Shown piece by piece: positions 32,508 through 41,087 of a DNA stretch of 64,000 nucleotides. This DNA is from Alistipes timonensis JC136 (GTDB lineage Bacteria; Bacteroidota; Bacteroidia; Bacteroidales; Rikenellaceae): contig NZ_FNRI01000003.1 in NCBI RefSeq assembly GCF_900107675.1, positions 310,001-374,000 on the forward strand, in the 5' to 3' direction. Each line of letters begins with the position of its first letter. Positions within the stretch are counted from its first letter, which is position 1. The notes beneath the pieces are model-generated. The model was given only the letters and a program-made list of their open reading frames with translations. It made no database searches and was not told the origin of the DNA. A program made the position numbers and the translations under genes.

Positions 32508-33554
32508 GTTTTTCATCACTTTTGAAACCACCTTTTCGGCGATTTCCCGGTAATACGCTTCGACGCGGGAATCGATTCCGGCCGCAGGGCGTCCCTCCTC
32601 CCCTCCTTCCATGATCGACTGTACGATCGGTATTTCGCCCAGGAAATCCACCCCGCTCCGCTCGGCGAAAGCCCGGGCTCCTCCGCGGCCGAAGATGTAG
32701 TAGCGGTTTTCCGGGAGTTCGGCGGGGGTGAACCACGCCATGTTCTCGATGATGCCCGCTACGGGGATGTTGACGTTTTCGTTGCGGAACATCTCCACGC
32801 CGCGCACGACGTCGGCCACGGCGATCTGCTGGGGCGTCGAGACGATCACCGCGGCGTCGATCTTCAACTCCCCGATGATCGAGAGGTGCACGTCGCCCGT
32901 GCCGGGAGGCAGGTCCGCCAGCAGGAAGTCGAGCGTTCCCCACCGGGTCTGGTGGATCATCTGCTTCAGGGCGCTGACGGCCATGGCCCCGCGCCACAGC
33001 AGGGCGTCGGTGGGTTTGATGAAGAAGCCGATCGACATCAGCCGGATGTCCATCGACTCGGCCGGGACGATGTGGTCCACGCCCTCCTCGGCAATGGCTT
33101 CGGGGACATACCCTTCCACGCCGAACATCTTGGGCTGCGAAGGTCCGTAAATGTCGGCGTCGAGAATCCCCACGCGGAACCCCATGTTCCGCAGGGCGAC
33201 GGCCAGGTTGGCCGTGACAGTAGACTTGCCTACCCCGCCCTTGCCCGAAGCCACGGCGATCACTTTGGCGATGCCGCCCGTGGTGGTGTTCTGCTTGGGT
33301 TCGGGACGCGGCGCGGCCCCGCCCTCTTTGATGACGACCAGCACTTCGGCGTCCGGAAAGGCCTCGCGCAAAAGGGCTTCGGCCTGGTTCTTGATCTTCA
33401 CCGCGAACGGGTCGCGGGCTTTGGCGAAGCGCAGGACGACCGTGACTTTTCCGTTTGCGGCCGCCGTATGTTCGATGAATCCGCTCGTGACGATGTCCTG
33501 TCCCGTTTCGGGATGGACGACCGCCGCAAGGAGGTGTTTGATTTTTTCTTCCAT
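32502..33554 (-). CDS. mrp: Mrp/ApbC-type Fe-S cluster carrier ATPase
   Basis: Cytosolic P-loop protein of the Mrp/NBP35 family that carries [4Fe-4S] clusters to apoproteins such as the nearby NadA. The 350-residue form has an N-terminal MIP18/DUF59 domain (residues 1-85; TSGFIEHTAAANGKVTV), deviant Walker A ASGKGGVGKST, LDADIYGPSQPKMFG, DFLLADLPPGTGD and VVSTPQQIAVADV. The bridging CxxC of many Mrp proteins is replaced (GIIENMAWFTP), a form also seen elsewhere in the phylum. I chose the ATG at 33552-33554 (MEEKIKHLL), because the upstream ATG at 33581 falls inside the -7 box. Confidence 0.93.
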   Translation of the reverse strand: MEEKIKHLLAAVVHPETGQDIVTSGFIEHTAAANGKVTVVLRFAKARDPFAVKIKNQAEALLREAFPDAEVLVVIKEGGAAPRPEPKQNTTTGGIAKVIAVASGKGGVGKSTVTANLAVALRNMGFRVGILDADIYGPSQPKMFGVEGYVPEAIAEEGVDHIVPAESMDIRLMSIGFFIKPTDALLWRGAMAVSALKQMIHQTRWGTLDFLLADLPPGTGDVHLSIIGELKIDAAVIVSTPQQIAVADVVRGVEMFRNENVNIPVAGIIENMAWFTPAELPENRYYIFGRGGARAFAERSGVDFLGEIPIVQSIMEGGEEGRPAAGIDSRVEAYYREIAEKVVSKVMKNG

Positions 33555-33578
33555 GCAGTAAGAAAGGTTTGTCTTTGA

Positions 33579-33586
33579 CAAAGATA
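33579..33586 (-). promoter_or_regulatory. -7 promoter box (TATCTTTG) of mrp
   Basis: Minus-strand TATCTTTG fits the consensus and gives mrp a leader of roughly 20 bases. It decides the start site of mrp. Confidence 0.65.
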
Positions 33587-33671
33587 ACGCATATTTTGGA
33601 CAATAAATATAGTATGCGGTTCTTTTTTATCGAAAAACGATAAATTTTATTTGTTTTTCGTAGAATATCGT

Positions 33672-33679
33672 TATATTTG
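33672..33679 (+). promoter_or_regulatory. -7 promoter box (TATATTTG) of sppA
   Basis: Exact TAnnTTTG match, 42 bases before the sppA ATG. It overlaps an open frame that would begin at 33677, so that earlier start is unlikely. Confidence 0.7.
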
Positions 33680-33721
33680 CTCCTGAGAAAAAAGAATTAT
33701 GAACAAATAAATAGAAGGATT

Positions 33722-35488
33722 ATGAATTTTGTAAAGACTTTTCTGGCCGGGCTCCTTGCGGTCGTCGTAGGGACGTTCCTGGTGTTTTTCTTCTGGATCT
33801 TCATTCTGCTGGGTATTGCCGGGTCGATGGAGAAAAGCGTTGTGGTGCATCCCGAATCGATCCTGAAGATAGACTTCTCGGAGGTGCTGACCGACGCCCC
33901 CTCGTCCGACCCGCTGGCCGGCATCGACCTGATGACGCTCCAGACCACGCGGCAGCTGTCGCTGTTCAAAGCGCTCCGGGCTATCGAGGCCGCCGGGGCC
34001 GACGACCGCATCAAAGGCATCTACCTGCGCATGAACGGCGAAGGCGGTGTCACGGGATCGGCGCTGTTGGAAGAGCTGCGCGAAGCGCTGCTCGAATTCA
34101 AACAGAGCGGCAAGTTCATCATTGCCTACAACGAAACCTATTCCCAGGGGCAGTATTACCTCGCCTCGGTTGCCGACAAGATCTACTTGCAGCCCGAGGG
34201 CGGCATGGACTGGTCGGGACTCTCTTCGAACGTGATGTTCTACAAAGGGTTGCTGGACAAGCTCGACCTCCGCGCCGAGGTGTTCCGCCCCACCGCCTGC
34301 AAGTACAAGAGCGCCGTGGAGCCCTTTATCCTCGACAAGATGTCGTCCGCGAACCGCGAACAGATGCAGGCGCTTGTCAATTCGATGTGGGGAACCATTT
34401 CGGGCGCCGTCTGCGAATCCCGCGGCATCGACTCCGTGAAGATGCGCCGGATCACCGACAACCTGCAGGTGACGCTTCCCGAGGAGGCGCTCGAATACGG
34501 ATTTGTCGACAGCCTGGTTTATGAAGACCAGATGGAGGATGTCTTCGCCGAACTCGGGGTTTCCGACGACTATGATTTCATTACGCTGGGCGACTACGCT
34601 TCGCAGGTGGGCGCCGATCTGAAAAACATCTCCGCCGACCAGGTGGCCATCGTCTATGCCGACGGCCAGATCGTCGACGGCGAGGGCTACGGCAAGGAGA
34701 TTTACGGCAACACGCTGGCCGCGAAGATCGCCGGCGTGCGTGAAGACGAGAAGGTTAAGGCCGTGGTGCTGCGCGTCAACTCCCCCGGCGGCAGTGCGCT
34801 GGCTTCGGATGTCATCTGGCGTGAGGTCGAACTGCTCCGGGCCGAGAAACCCGTCGTCGTGTCGATGGGCTCCTATGCCGCCAGCGGCGGTTACTACATC
34901 TCCTGCCCGGCGGACGTGATCGTGGCCGACAGGCTGACCCTCACGGGTTCGATCGGGGTCTTCGGCATGATCCTCGATACCCGCGAGGCGCTGAAGAACA
35001 AACTCGGCATTACGATCGACGGAGTGAAGAGCAACGCCTCGTCGAGCTTCCTCGCCACGGAACCCCTTACCCCCATCCAGCGGTCGATGATCATGCGCGG
35101 CGTGGACAAGGTCTACACCACCTTCACCAACGACGTGGCCGAAGGCCGCAACCTGCCCATCGAGAAGGTGCTCGACATCGCCGGCGGACGGGTCTGGTCG
35201 GGTGCGGATGCGCTGGGCATCGGCCTGATCGACACCTACGGCGGCCTGAAGACGGCCATTGCGCTGGCGGTGGACAAGGCCGATCTGGGCGACAACTACC
35301 GTGTGACGGAGGTAACCGAAACCCCGACGGGATTCGCGGCTTTCATCGCGTCGCTCAACGTGAGTGTCCGCGAGGCTTTCACCCGTTCGGAGCTGGGTCT
35401 GATGATGAAGGATTACAACACGGTCCGCGAAGCCTTCCGCCAGCAGGGCGTGCTGATGTACTCGCCCTACAAGGTCGAGATGCGGTAG
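33722..35488 (+). CDS. sppA: Signal peptide peptidase SppA, 67K type
   Basis: Membrane-bound serine protease that degrades cleaved signal peptides at the periplasmic face. 588 residues with one N-terminal membrane segment (about 5-33) and two tandem S49 domains. The general base Lys is in KYKSAVEPF (K196) in the first domain, and the nucleophile is S388 in GSYAASGGYY in the second, as in the E. coli enzyme. RVNSPGGSALASD and the LTGSIGVFG motifs are present. Start at 33722 (MNFVKTF), after the promoter box. It is the first gene to the right of the candidate origin read in the direction of fork movement. Confidence 0.95.
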   Translation: MNFVKTFLAGLLAVVVGTFLVFFFWIFILLGIAGSMEKSVVVHPESILKIDFSEVLTDAPSSDPLAGIDLMTLQTTRQLSLFKALRAIEAAGADDRIKGIYLRMNGEGGVTGSALLEELREALLEFKQSGKFIIAYNETYSQGQYYLASVADKIYLQPEGGMDWSGLSSNVMFYKGLLDKLDLRAEVFRPTACKYKSAVEPFILDKMSSANREQMQALVNSMWGTISGAVCESRGIDSVKMRRITDNLQVTLPEEALEYGFVDSLVYEDQMEDVFAELGVSDDYDFITLGDYASQVGADLKNISADQVAIVYADGQIVDGEGYGKEIYGNTLAAKIAGVREDEKVKAVVLRVNSPGGSALASDVIWREVELLRAEKPVVVSMGSYAASGGYYISCPADVIVADRLTLTGSIGVFGMILDTREALKNKLGITIDGVKSNASSSFLATEPLTPIQRSMIMRGVDKVYTTFTNDVAEGRNLPIEKVLDIAGGRVWSGADALGIGLIDTYGGLKTAIALAVDKADLGDNYRVTEVTETPTGFAAFIASLNVSVREAFTRSELGLMMKDYNTVREAFRQQGVLMYSPYKVEMR

Positions 35489-35508
35489 TATGGTTTCCGT
35501 TCAATAGA

Positions 35509-35545
35509 AAACAGGGCTCTCTGATTTGTTCAGAGAGCCCTGTTT
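35509..35545. terminator. Bidirectional terminator between sppA and the large operon
   Basis: A perfect 16-base stem (AAACAGGGCTCTCTGA and its complement) with a TTTGT loop lies between two convergent genes and has A/T-rich ends. Confidence 0.85.
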
Positions 35546-35562
35546 CATGTATCGGCCCGGCG

Positions 35563-37575
35563 TCAGTCGTCGATGCCGACGGTCGTGATCCGGTCGTGTT
35601 CGAAGAAGAAATATTTGCCGCTTTCGCATCCGACCACCAGATTCGGACCCTTCGACGTGTCGCCCAGCATACAGGGTTCGGGGGCGTTCGAATGGGCGCC
35701 GAGGTAGAAGTCCTTGCCGTCGATCTGCAACTGGACGGGCTCTTTGAAGACCATCTTTTCATTGGTTCCGGCGTTGATCAGCAGCATTACCTGCAAACCT
35801 ATTTCCTTCTTTTTGAAACGGTTGTAGGGAAGTCCCCGTTCGGGCGAGGGATACGACGAACGCTTGATCGAACCGATCAGCAGGTCGAGTTTTCCGTCGC
35901 CGTCCCAGTCCACGAAGCGGAGTTTGCCGCGTCCCATCTGTCCGAGCGACTCCATCGCGTTGTTGTGGCCGGTGATCTGAGAACCGTCCGTCAGGCGGAG
36001 TTTGCCCATATCCTCGACGTTGAAATCGTCGATCTGGCGGTACATGTGCAGGGCATTGTCCTTGTCCATGATGACGATGCGGTTGCTGCCGCCGATCCGG
36101 GCGATGGCCGGGCGGACGCGCCAGGTGCCGTAGAGTTCGAGGTTGTCCACGCTCAGGGCCACGGGAGCGTCGAGTTCGGGTTTTTCACGGGTGCCGCGGT
36201 TGAGCATCACCTCGAATTTGGCCCGTGAACCCGAAACCACGACATCGGGCAGTCCGTCGCCGTTCCAGTCGCAGACCGTCGGGCAGAGATAGCCCCACGA
36301 AGCCTCGAAAGGACCTTGTACGACATGATACCCCGGACGCAGCAGGATCGGGCTGCCTCCGGCGCAGACCTCCTCGGAACGGGCGAAATCGGGCTCGGTG
36401 TTCGTGCCGCGGTTCTTGAAGAAGAGCAGCCGCCCTTCCGAATTGCCGGCCACGATGTCCAGTGCGCCGTCGCCGTCCCAATCCACGACATTGGGCACCG
36501 TCAGCGAACCTCCGTAGAGAGGAGCGTTGCGTTGCAGCACCGGCGCCGGGTCGGAGTAGATCGGAGCCCCTTCGGGCGTGGAGCCGATGAAGCGGTAGCG
36601 GTACATCGCCGCTTCGCCGCCGATGATCAGGTCTTGCCGGTCGTTCCGACCCGAGGGATAGGGAATGACACGCGAACTGTAAGACGTATGTACACGGATG
36701 CGCTCGTTGTCACGCATGGCATGGAGCGGCGGCAATCCCCCGGTCGGTATCTTTTTCCGGTAGGGAATGAACTTCATGCTTCCGAGTTTGTTGGTGAAGA
36801 GGTAGCCGTCGTAGCTGCCGTCCGCCGAACGCACGCAGGCTAGTTCGCTGGCTCCGATGACGAGGTTCATGTTGTTTCCCACCTGTTCGACATCGGTGAT
36901 CTGGTTCCAGTTGCCGGCGTCCAGCGTCATGCGGAAAAGTCCCGAACCGGGCAGCGCCCCGCGGTAAATCTCGGCGCCGTCGTAGTAGGACTGACGGTCG
37001 CCCTTGAATGTTTCGGGGCGGTAGGACTGTCCGTCGTGGCAGAGGATCGCCAGCTCGATGTCGCGTTTGCCGCGGCGGATGCAGTCGAACGACGCTATTG
37101 GATAGGGAATGCCTTTCAGCACGCTTTCGGCGATCGTCGTGAAAGCACGGCCGTCCCAGCGGGTGACGACGAGGCGTTTCGTGGAGAGGCGCAGCAGGTA
37201 GACCTTCTTGCCGTCCTGAAAGATGCGGATTTGCGAGGGGAACTTTTTCTCCTTGTCCCAGGGGGTTGACACGCGTTGCGGCGCGGCGTAGACGAGTTCG
37301 CCCTCCGGCGTGGTCCGGTCGTAGGGGCAGCGCCAGAATCCCCGGGCGTCGGGCATTCCGCTCGCTATGAAGACGAAAAGATCGGGATATTGCTCCGAGG
37401 AGATGTAGGCGAAGCCGCGCGGGGCGTTGCTGTATGTCAGTCCGAATGACATCGGGGCGAGTCCCTCTTCGCCGCCAGCCGCGATGGGTTGTGCGTGTTG
37501 CAGCGGCCCGGCCGCCCAAAGATTTTGCAACGTCAGGAAACAGATGATTGTGAGGATGATAGATGGTTTTTTCAT
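35563..37575 (-). CDS. Secreted FG-GAP/VCBS-repeat protein, last gene of the catabolic operon
   Basis: A 670-residue exported protein with signal peptide MKKPSIILTIICFLTLQNLWAA. At least three calcium-binding FG-GAP motifs are visible (DWDGDGALDIV, DWNGDGLPDVV, DWDGDGKLDLL) together with degenerate ones, which points to a beta-propeller. Some polysaccharide lyases and glycan-binding proteins use such propellers, but no catalytic motif can be named. It is the last of 15 minus-strand genes, 9 bases after the esterase gene, and is a distant paralogue of the first structural gene of the operon (57060-59120). Shared phrases such as the RGLPYNR/FENRG-type propeller edges support relatedness. Function unknown. 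Confidence 0.82.
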   Translation of the reverse strand: MKKPSIILTIICFLTLQNLWAAGPLQHAQPIAAGGEEGLAPMSFGLTYSNAPRGFAYISSEQYPDLFVFIASGMPDARGFWRCPYDRTTPEGELVYAAPQRVSTPWDKEKKFPSQIRIFQDGKKVYLLRLSTKRLVVTRWDGRAFTTIAESVLKGIPYPIASFDCIRRGKRDIELAILCHDGQSYRPETFKGDRQSYYDGAEIYRGALPGSGLFRMTLDAGNWNQITDVEQVGNNMNLVIGASELACVRSADGSYDGYLFTNKLGSMKFIPYRKKIPTGGLPPLHAMRDNERIRVHTSYSSRVIPYPSGRNDRQDLIIGGEAAMYRYRFIGSTPEGAPIYSDPAPVLQRNAPLYGGSLTVPNVVDWDGDGALDIVAGNSEGRLLFFKNRGTNTEPDFARSEEVCAGGSPILLRPGYHVVQGPFEASWGYLCPTVCDWNGDGLPDVVVSGSRAKFEVMLNRGTREKPELDAPVALSVDNLELYGTWRVRPAIARIGGSNRIVIMDKDNALHMYRQIDDFNVEDMGKLRLTDGSQITGHNNAMESLGQMGRGKLRFVDWDGDGKLDLLIGSIKRSSYPSPERGLPYNRFKKKEIGLQVMLLINAGTNEKMVFKEPVQLQIDGKDFYLGAHSNAPEPCMLGDTSKGPNLVVGCESGKYFFFEHDRITTVGIDD

Positions 37576-37584
37576 GGTGGTGGA

Positions 37585-39459
37585 CTATTTCGTATAGTCG
37601 ATTTTTGGTGCGAGGAGTGTTACGCCGGCGAAATCTTTGGTGCGGGGGAGCGTGACGCTCTCTCCGGCCTTCACGTCGCGGTAGTAGATGCCGAGGATGC
37701 CGGGCTTGCTTTTGTCGTGCGTGGTGTAGCGGATTTCATCGTCGCGTTCGGGTTTCCAGCCGTTCAGTACATTGGCCGTGTGGCTGTTGCGGCGTACGGC
37801 GATGTAGATGCGGCATTTTTCCCGGGCAGTCACTTTGCAGGTGAGCATCTGTTCGCCCAGCCCTGCGTCGTGTGTCAGCATCTCGTAGCCGGCGAAGCGT
37901 TCGGGGAGCTTGGTCAACGGGTAAACCCGGTTGGTGAAGAACTTTTCGCCGAGACGGAAACTCCCCACCGCGAAACCTTTGCCCGAAGCCGTCACGGCGG
38001 CGCCCGAGAGCGACTCGACGGGCTGTCGGGCCGGAGCGGCCTTGTCGTCGGCATCGCTGCGGAAAGGGGCTACGGGGAGTCCGGCCGTATCGAAGAGATT
38101 GCCGATGGCGCCGTCGCTGAAGCAGTAGCGTACGGCCGTCGGGCGGGCTACCTGCTTGCTCCAGACAACCAGCCGGTTGCTCTTGTCGTCGATGATTCCC
38201 TGCGCCGGAACGAACTTCATCGAGGCGTCGCACACCTCCAGTCCGCGGATGGCGTCGTCCTTGCAGACGATGCCTCCTTCGGCATTGTCGAACGAGACGT
38301 AAACCTGCGATTTTCGGAACTCCGCCTGCCGAAAGGTCGGGCTTTTGTATTTCCGGCCGCTCTTACCGTAGACTTCGGCAAGGGCGAAGCCGGCCAGCCG
38401 GTCGCCGACACCTTGCTTATAGCGGGGATGGATGTTCGTCACGTCGTCCACCAGGTCGGAAATGACCGCCATGCCCGTCGAAGGGACCGTCGCGGCGACG
38501 CGGGCCTGCTGTTCGCGGACCACGGCGCCGGAAGTGCCGCCCTCGGAGCGGGCGTGGGGGGCTATCTGCACGAAATAGAAAGGCAGCGTCTGGCCGAATA
38601 CCTTGCGCCACGACTCGATCATCATCGTGAATTCATCGCCGTAGAGTGCGGCGTTCGTCTTGTTGGACTCGCCCTGATACCAGATGGCTCCGGCGAAGGC
38701 CGTGTGGCGCAGCGGGTGGATCATGGCGTTGTAGAGCGAGCCGATCTGCCAGAGTTTGCTCTTCGACTGCTCTTTCCAGGAGGCGACCATTTGCGGGTTC
38801 TTGCCCATGACGTTGGCGGGGGTCCACACTTCGACGGGAGTTCCGCCCCACGACGAGTTGACCAGTCCGACGGGTTGTTGGAGTTCGTCGGCGAGGCGTT
38901 TGCCGAAGAAATAACCCACGGCGCTGAAATAGAGGGCGCTTTTGGGGGTGCACACCTGCCAGCGGCCTTCGCAGTCGTCCTGCGGATACGGAGTGCTGTT
39001 CTTCGTGACGGTGAAGAGGCGGATTTGGGGATTCATCGGGCTTTCGAGCTCCTTCTTCATGTCCACGATGCCGTTGGCTGCACTCCAGTTCATGTTCGAC
39101 TGTCCGCTGCAGAGCCATACCTGGCCGATGAGGATGTCGTCGACTTTCCGTACCGCCTTTTTATTGGTGGCGAAGGTGATCGAACGGGGCTCCGCCGAGG
39201 CGGCGGGGGTGGTCAGTTCGACGCTCCAGGCGGTGTCATACCCCACTTTGACCGTTACTGCTTCGCCCCACGAAGGGGTGACCGTCAGCGTGGCGTTGGG
39301 GTCGGCCCAACCGTGCAGTTTGACGGTGGTTTTTTCCTGAAGGACCATGTGGTCGCCGATGACGGCCGGCAGCCGGAGGAACGGTTGTGCCGCTGCAGAG
39401 AGAGCGGTCAGCAGGCAGAATCCCGCGAGGAGAAGCGCTTTTCGGATGCTACGTTTCAT
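37585..39459 (-). CDS. Sialate O-acetylesterase-like SGNH hydrolase
   Basis: A 624-residue secreted esterase (signal peptide ending ALSAAAQ). Residues about 100-420 hold the sialate O-acetylesterase domain: nucleophile region LCSGQSNMNW, SSWGGTPVEVW, AIWYQGESN, and the Asp-His pair in the region NIHPRYKQGVGDRLA. The C-terminal 150 residues (FRLGEKFFTNRVYPLTKLPE and on) form a further beta domain. Family members remove acetyl groups from sialic acids or from other sugars. Given the aldolase and isomerase in the same operon, the natural substrate may be an acetylated ulosonic acid or another acetylated glycan. Probably periplasmic. Confidence 0.88.
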   Translation of the reverse strand: MKRSIRKALLLAGFCLLTALSAAAQPFLRLPAVIGDHMVLQEKTTVKLHGWADPNATLTVTPSWGEAVTVKVGYDTAWSVELTTPAASAEPRSITFATNKKAVRKVDDILIGQVWLCSGQSNMNWSAANGIVDMKKELESPMNPQIRLFTVTKNSTPYPQDDCEGRWQVCTPKSALYFSAVGYFFGKRLADELQQPVGLVNSSWGGTPVEVWTPANVMGKNPQMVASWKEQSKSKLWQIGSLYNAMIHPLRHTAFAGAIWYQGESNKTNAALYGDEFTMMIESWRKVFGQTLPFYFVQIAPHARSEGGTSGAVVREQQARVAATVPSTGMAVISDLVDDVTNIHPRYKQGVGDRLAGFALAEVYGKSGRKYKSPTFRQAEFRKSQVYVSFDNAEGGIVCKDDAIRGLEVCDASMKFVPAQGIIDDKSNRLVVWSKQVARPTAVRYCFSDGAIGNLFDTAGLPVAPFRSDADDKAAPARQPVESLSGAAVTASGKGFAVGSFRLGEKFFTNRVYPLTKLPERFAGYEMLTHDAGLGEQMLTCKVTAREKCRIYIAVRRNSHTANVLNGWKPERDDEIRYTTHDKSKPGILGIYYRDVKAGESVTLPRTKDFAGVTLLAPKIDYTK

Positions 39460-39474
39460 GGTATCTGTTTGGTT

Positions 39475-41082
39475 TTAAGGTTTATGCAGTGTTTGAACGC
39501 AGTCGGAGGCGACCCCGGGTTCCCGAAATCGTTCGATGCGTTTGAATACGAGGAAATTGGCGTCGTGCTGGCGGTTCGGGAGGCCGCGAGGCTCCTCCAT
39601 GGCCAGCCGGATGACGGCGATGAGGTCGTCGCCGTCGAACTGCCAGTCGACATACTGGAAACCGTCGAAAAAGGGATTGTCGCTCCGGATGACGGTGCGT
39701 TCGACCTTCCAATGGCGGAGGTCCTTCGAGCTGATGAGCGTCAGGGTGTTGCGAATCAGTCCGCAATGGATGCCGTTGGCGTAAATGCCCCCGTGGGCGA
39801 GGCCCCGGAACTCTTCGCAGACGGCGGAGGTGAGCGACCAGTAGCGCTGTGACAGCGAGTCGTAGCGGATGGTGAACTTCTTGCCGCCGCCCGGCATTTC
39901 GACGATGTCCCTGCGGGGATCGAACGCGAGCCGTTCGGGACTTAATACGCGGACGATGGCCGCCGAGCGGCCGTAGGTGTGCTCGTCCACCCGCAGGACA
40001 TTGACCAGCGATTGATCAGGGGCGACGACGATGTTGCCTTCGATCCACTGGCGGAATCCGTTTCCGTCTATCCACGCGGGGTCGTAGTCGAGCTGTTCGG
40101 AGCGGCTCCAGCTCGATGCCTGCATCAGATCGGCATCGACGGGTGCCGACATGACGAACGCCCGGCGTTTCTCGCCCGGCGTGTTGGTCTCCATGGCACG
40201 CCAGATGCGCCCTCCGTGGACGACGACCGGAACGGGTGCCGAGTGGTATTTGCCGCGCAGGAGGATGCCCTCGTCGGAACGTGTTTCATCGGGGAAACTC
40301 CACGTGCGTCCCATGTCGTCCGAGCGGCAAATGATGATGTCGCCCCGGGGCGTGGCCGTTCCCATCATGTATAGCGCTCCCTGGTGGGGAAACACCGTGT
40401 AAAAATTGATCGGATAGCGTCCCCGCGACCAGTGTTTCCAGGTCGCACCCCGATCCGTCGAGCGGTAGAAATCGACGTTTCGTTGGAGGTTCACGCCGCT
40501 GCACGCAGCCAGATAACTGCCGTCGGGGAGGATCAGCAGGTTGGGATTGGTGATGTGCGTTCGGCGCAATTCCCGGACCTGTGTGATGACAGTTCCGGGG
40601 ATGGGCGCCGTGTTCGCAACGCGGAGGTTTTCGGCGAAAAGCAGACAGGAGGGTCCATCCTGCTGCGACGGGAGTTCCAGCCAGCGGCCGGGGGTGTCAT
40701 AACGTTGCCGGTAAAGCCGATAGCGGGTTTTGTTGACGAAAAATCCCTCGCCGGTGGGGAGCCACTGAGTCGTGTCGGGCCGGGTGCCGGAGAGTGCCAG
40801 CAGCAGGTCGCAGGGCTGCGATGACCGCACTGCCTCGGGGCCTCGGAATTCCCGCAGGCTGACGGCGTAGGTCATTCCTTCGAGACGTGCGGGGAGGCTT
40901 TTGCCGAAGCGGTTGCGCTTGTATTGGGGGAAGACCTCCGCGCCGGGTTGCGCCTGGCGGATGTCGATCAACCGTCCCCGGACTTCGATGCTCCCCTCCC
41001 CGCGCGGGGAGGCCGCAAAGAGTTGCGGCTTTCCCGTGACGAGGAGCAGGAGCAGCGGGGCGAGCAGTCGGATTCGGCGCAT
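39475..41082 (-). CDS. Exported BNR/Asp-box propeller protein (sialidase-like)
   Basis: A 535-residue protein with a signal peptide (MRRIRLLAPLLLLLVTGKPQLFA). An N-terminal domain of about 150 residues is followed by a six-bladed propeller with Asp boxes YRSTDRGATWKHW and CRSDDMGRTWSFP. Conserved blocks shared with the next protein include GTVITQVRELR, KFTIRYDSLSQRYWSL and FFDGFQYVDWQFDGDDL. The Arg triad and RIP motif of GH33 sialidases are not evident, so GH33 membership cannot be claimed. It is a tandem paralogue of the lipoprotein encoded 5 bases upstream. A glycosidase or glycan-binding role is inferred from the operon. Start at ATG 41080-41082. Confidence 0.82.
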   Translation of the reverse strand: MRRIRLLAPLLLLLVTGKPQLFAASPRGEGSIEVRGRLIDIRQAQPGAEVFPQYKRNRFGKSLPARLEGMTYAVSLREFRGPEAVRSSQPCDLLLALSGTRPDTTQWLPTGEGFFVNKTRYRLYRQRYDTPGRWLELPSQQDGPSCLLFAENLRVANTAPIPGTVITQVRELRRTHITNPNLLILPDGSYLAACSGVNLQRNVDFYRSTDRGATWKHWSRGRYPINFYTVFPHQGALYMMGTATPRGDIIICRSDDMGRTWSFPDETRSDEGILLRGKYHSAPVPVVVHGGRIWRAMETNTPGEKRRAFVMSAPVDADLMQASSWSRSEQLDYDPAWIDGNGFRQWIEGNIVVAPDQSLVNVLRVDEHTYGRSAAIVRVLSPERLAFDPRRDIVEMPGGGKKFTIRYDSLSQRYWSLTSAVCEEFRGLAHGGIYANGIHCGLIRNTLTLISSKDLRHWKVERTVIRSDNPFFDGFQYVDWQFDGDDLIAVIRLAMEEPRGLPNRQHDANFLVFKRIERFREPGVASDCVQTLHKP

Positions 41083-41087
41083 GGCGA

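Noticed and set aside
37489..39852. A 787-codon plus-strand open frame opposite the esterase
   Set aside because: It is antisense to the sialate O-acetylesterase-like gene and crosses three real gene boundaries.
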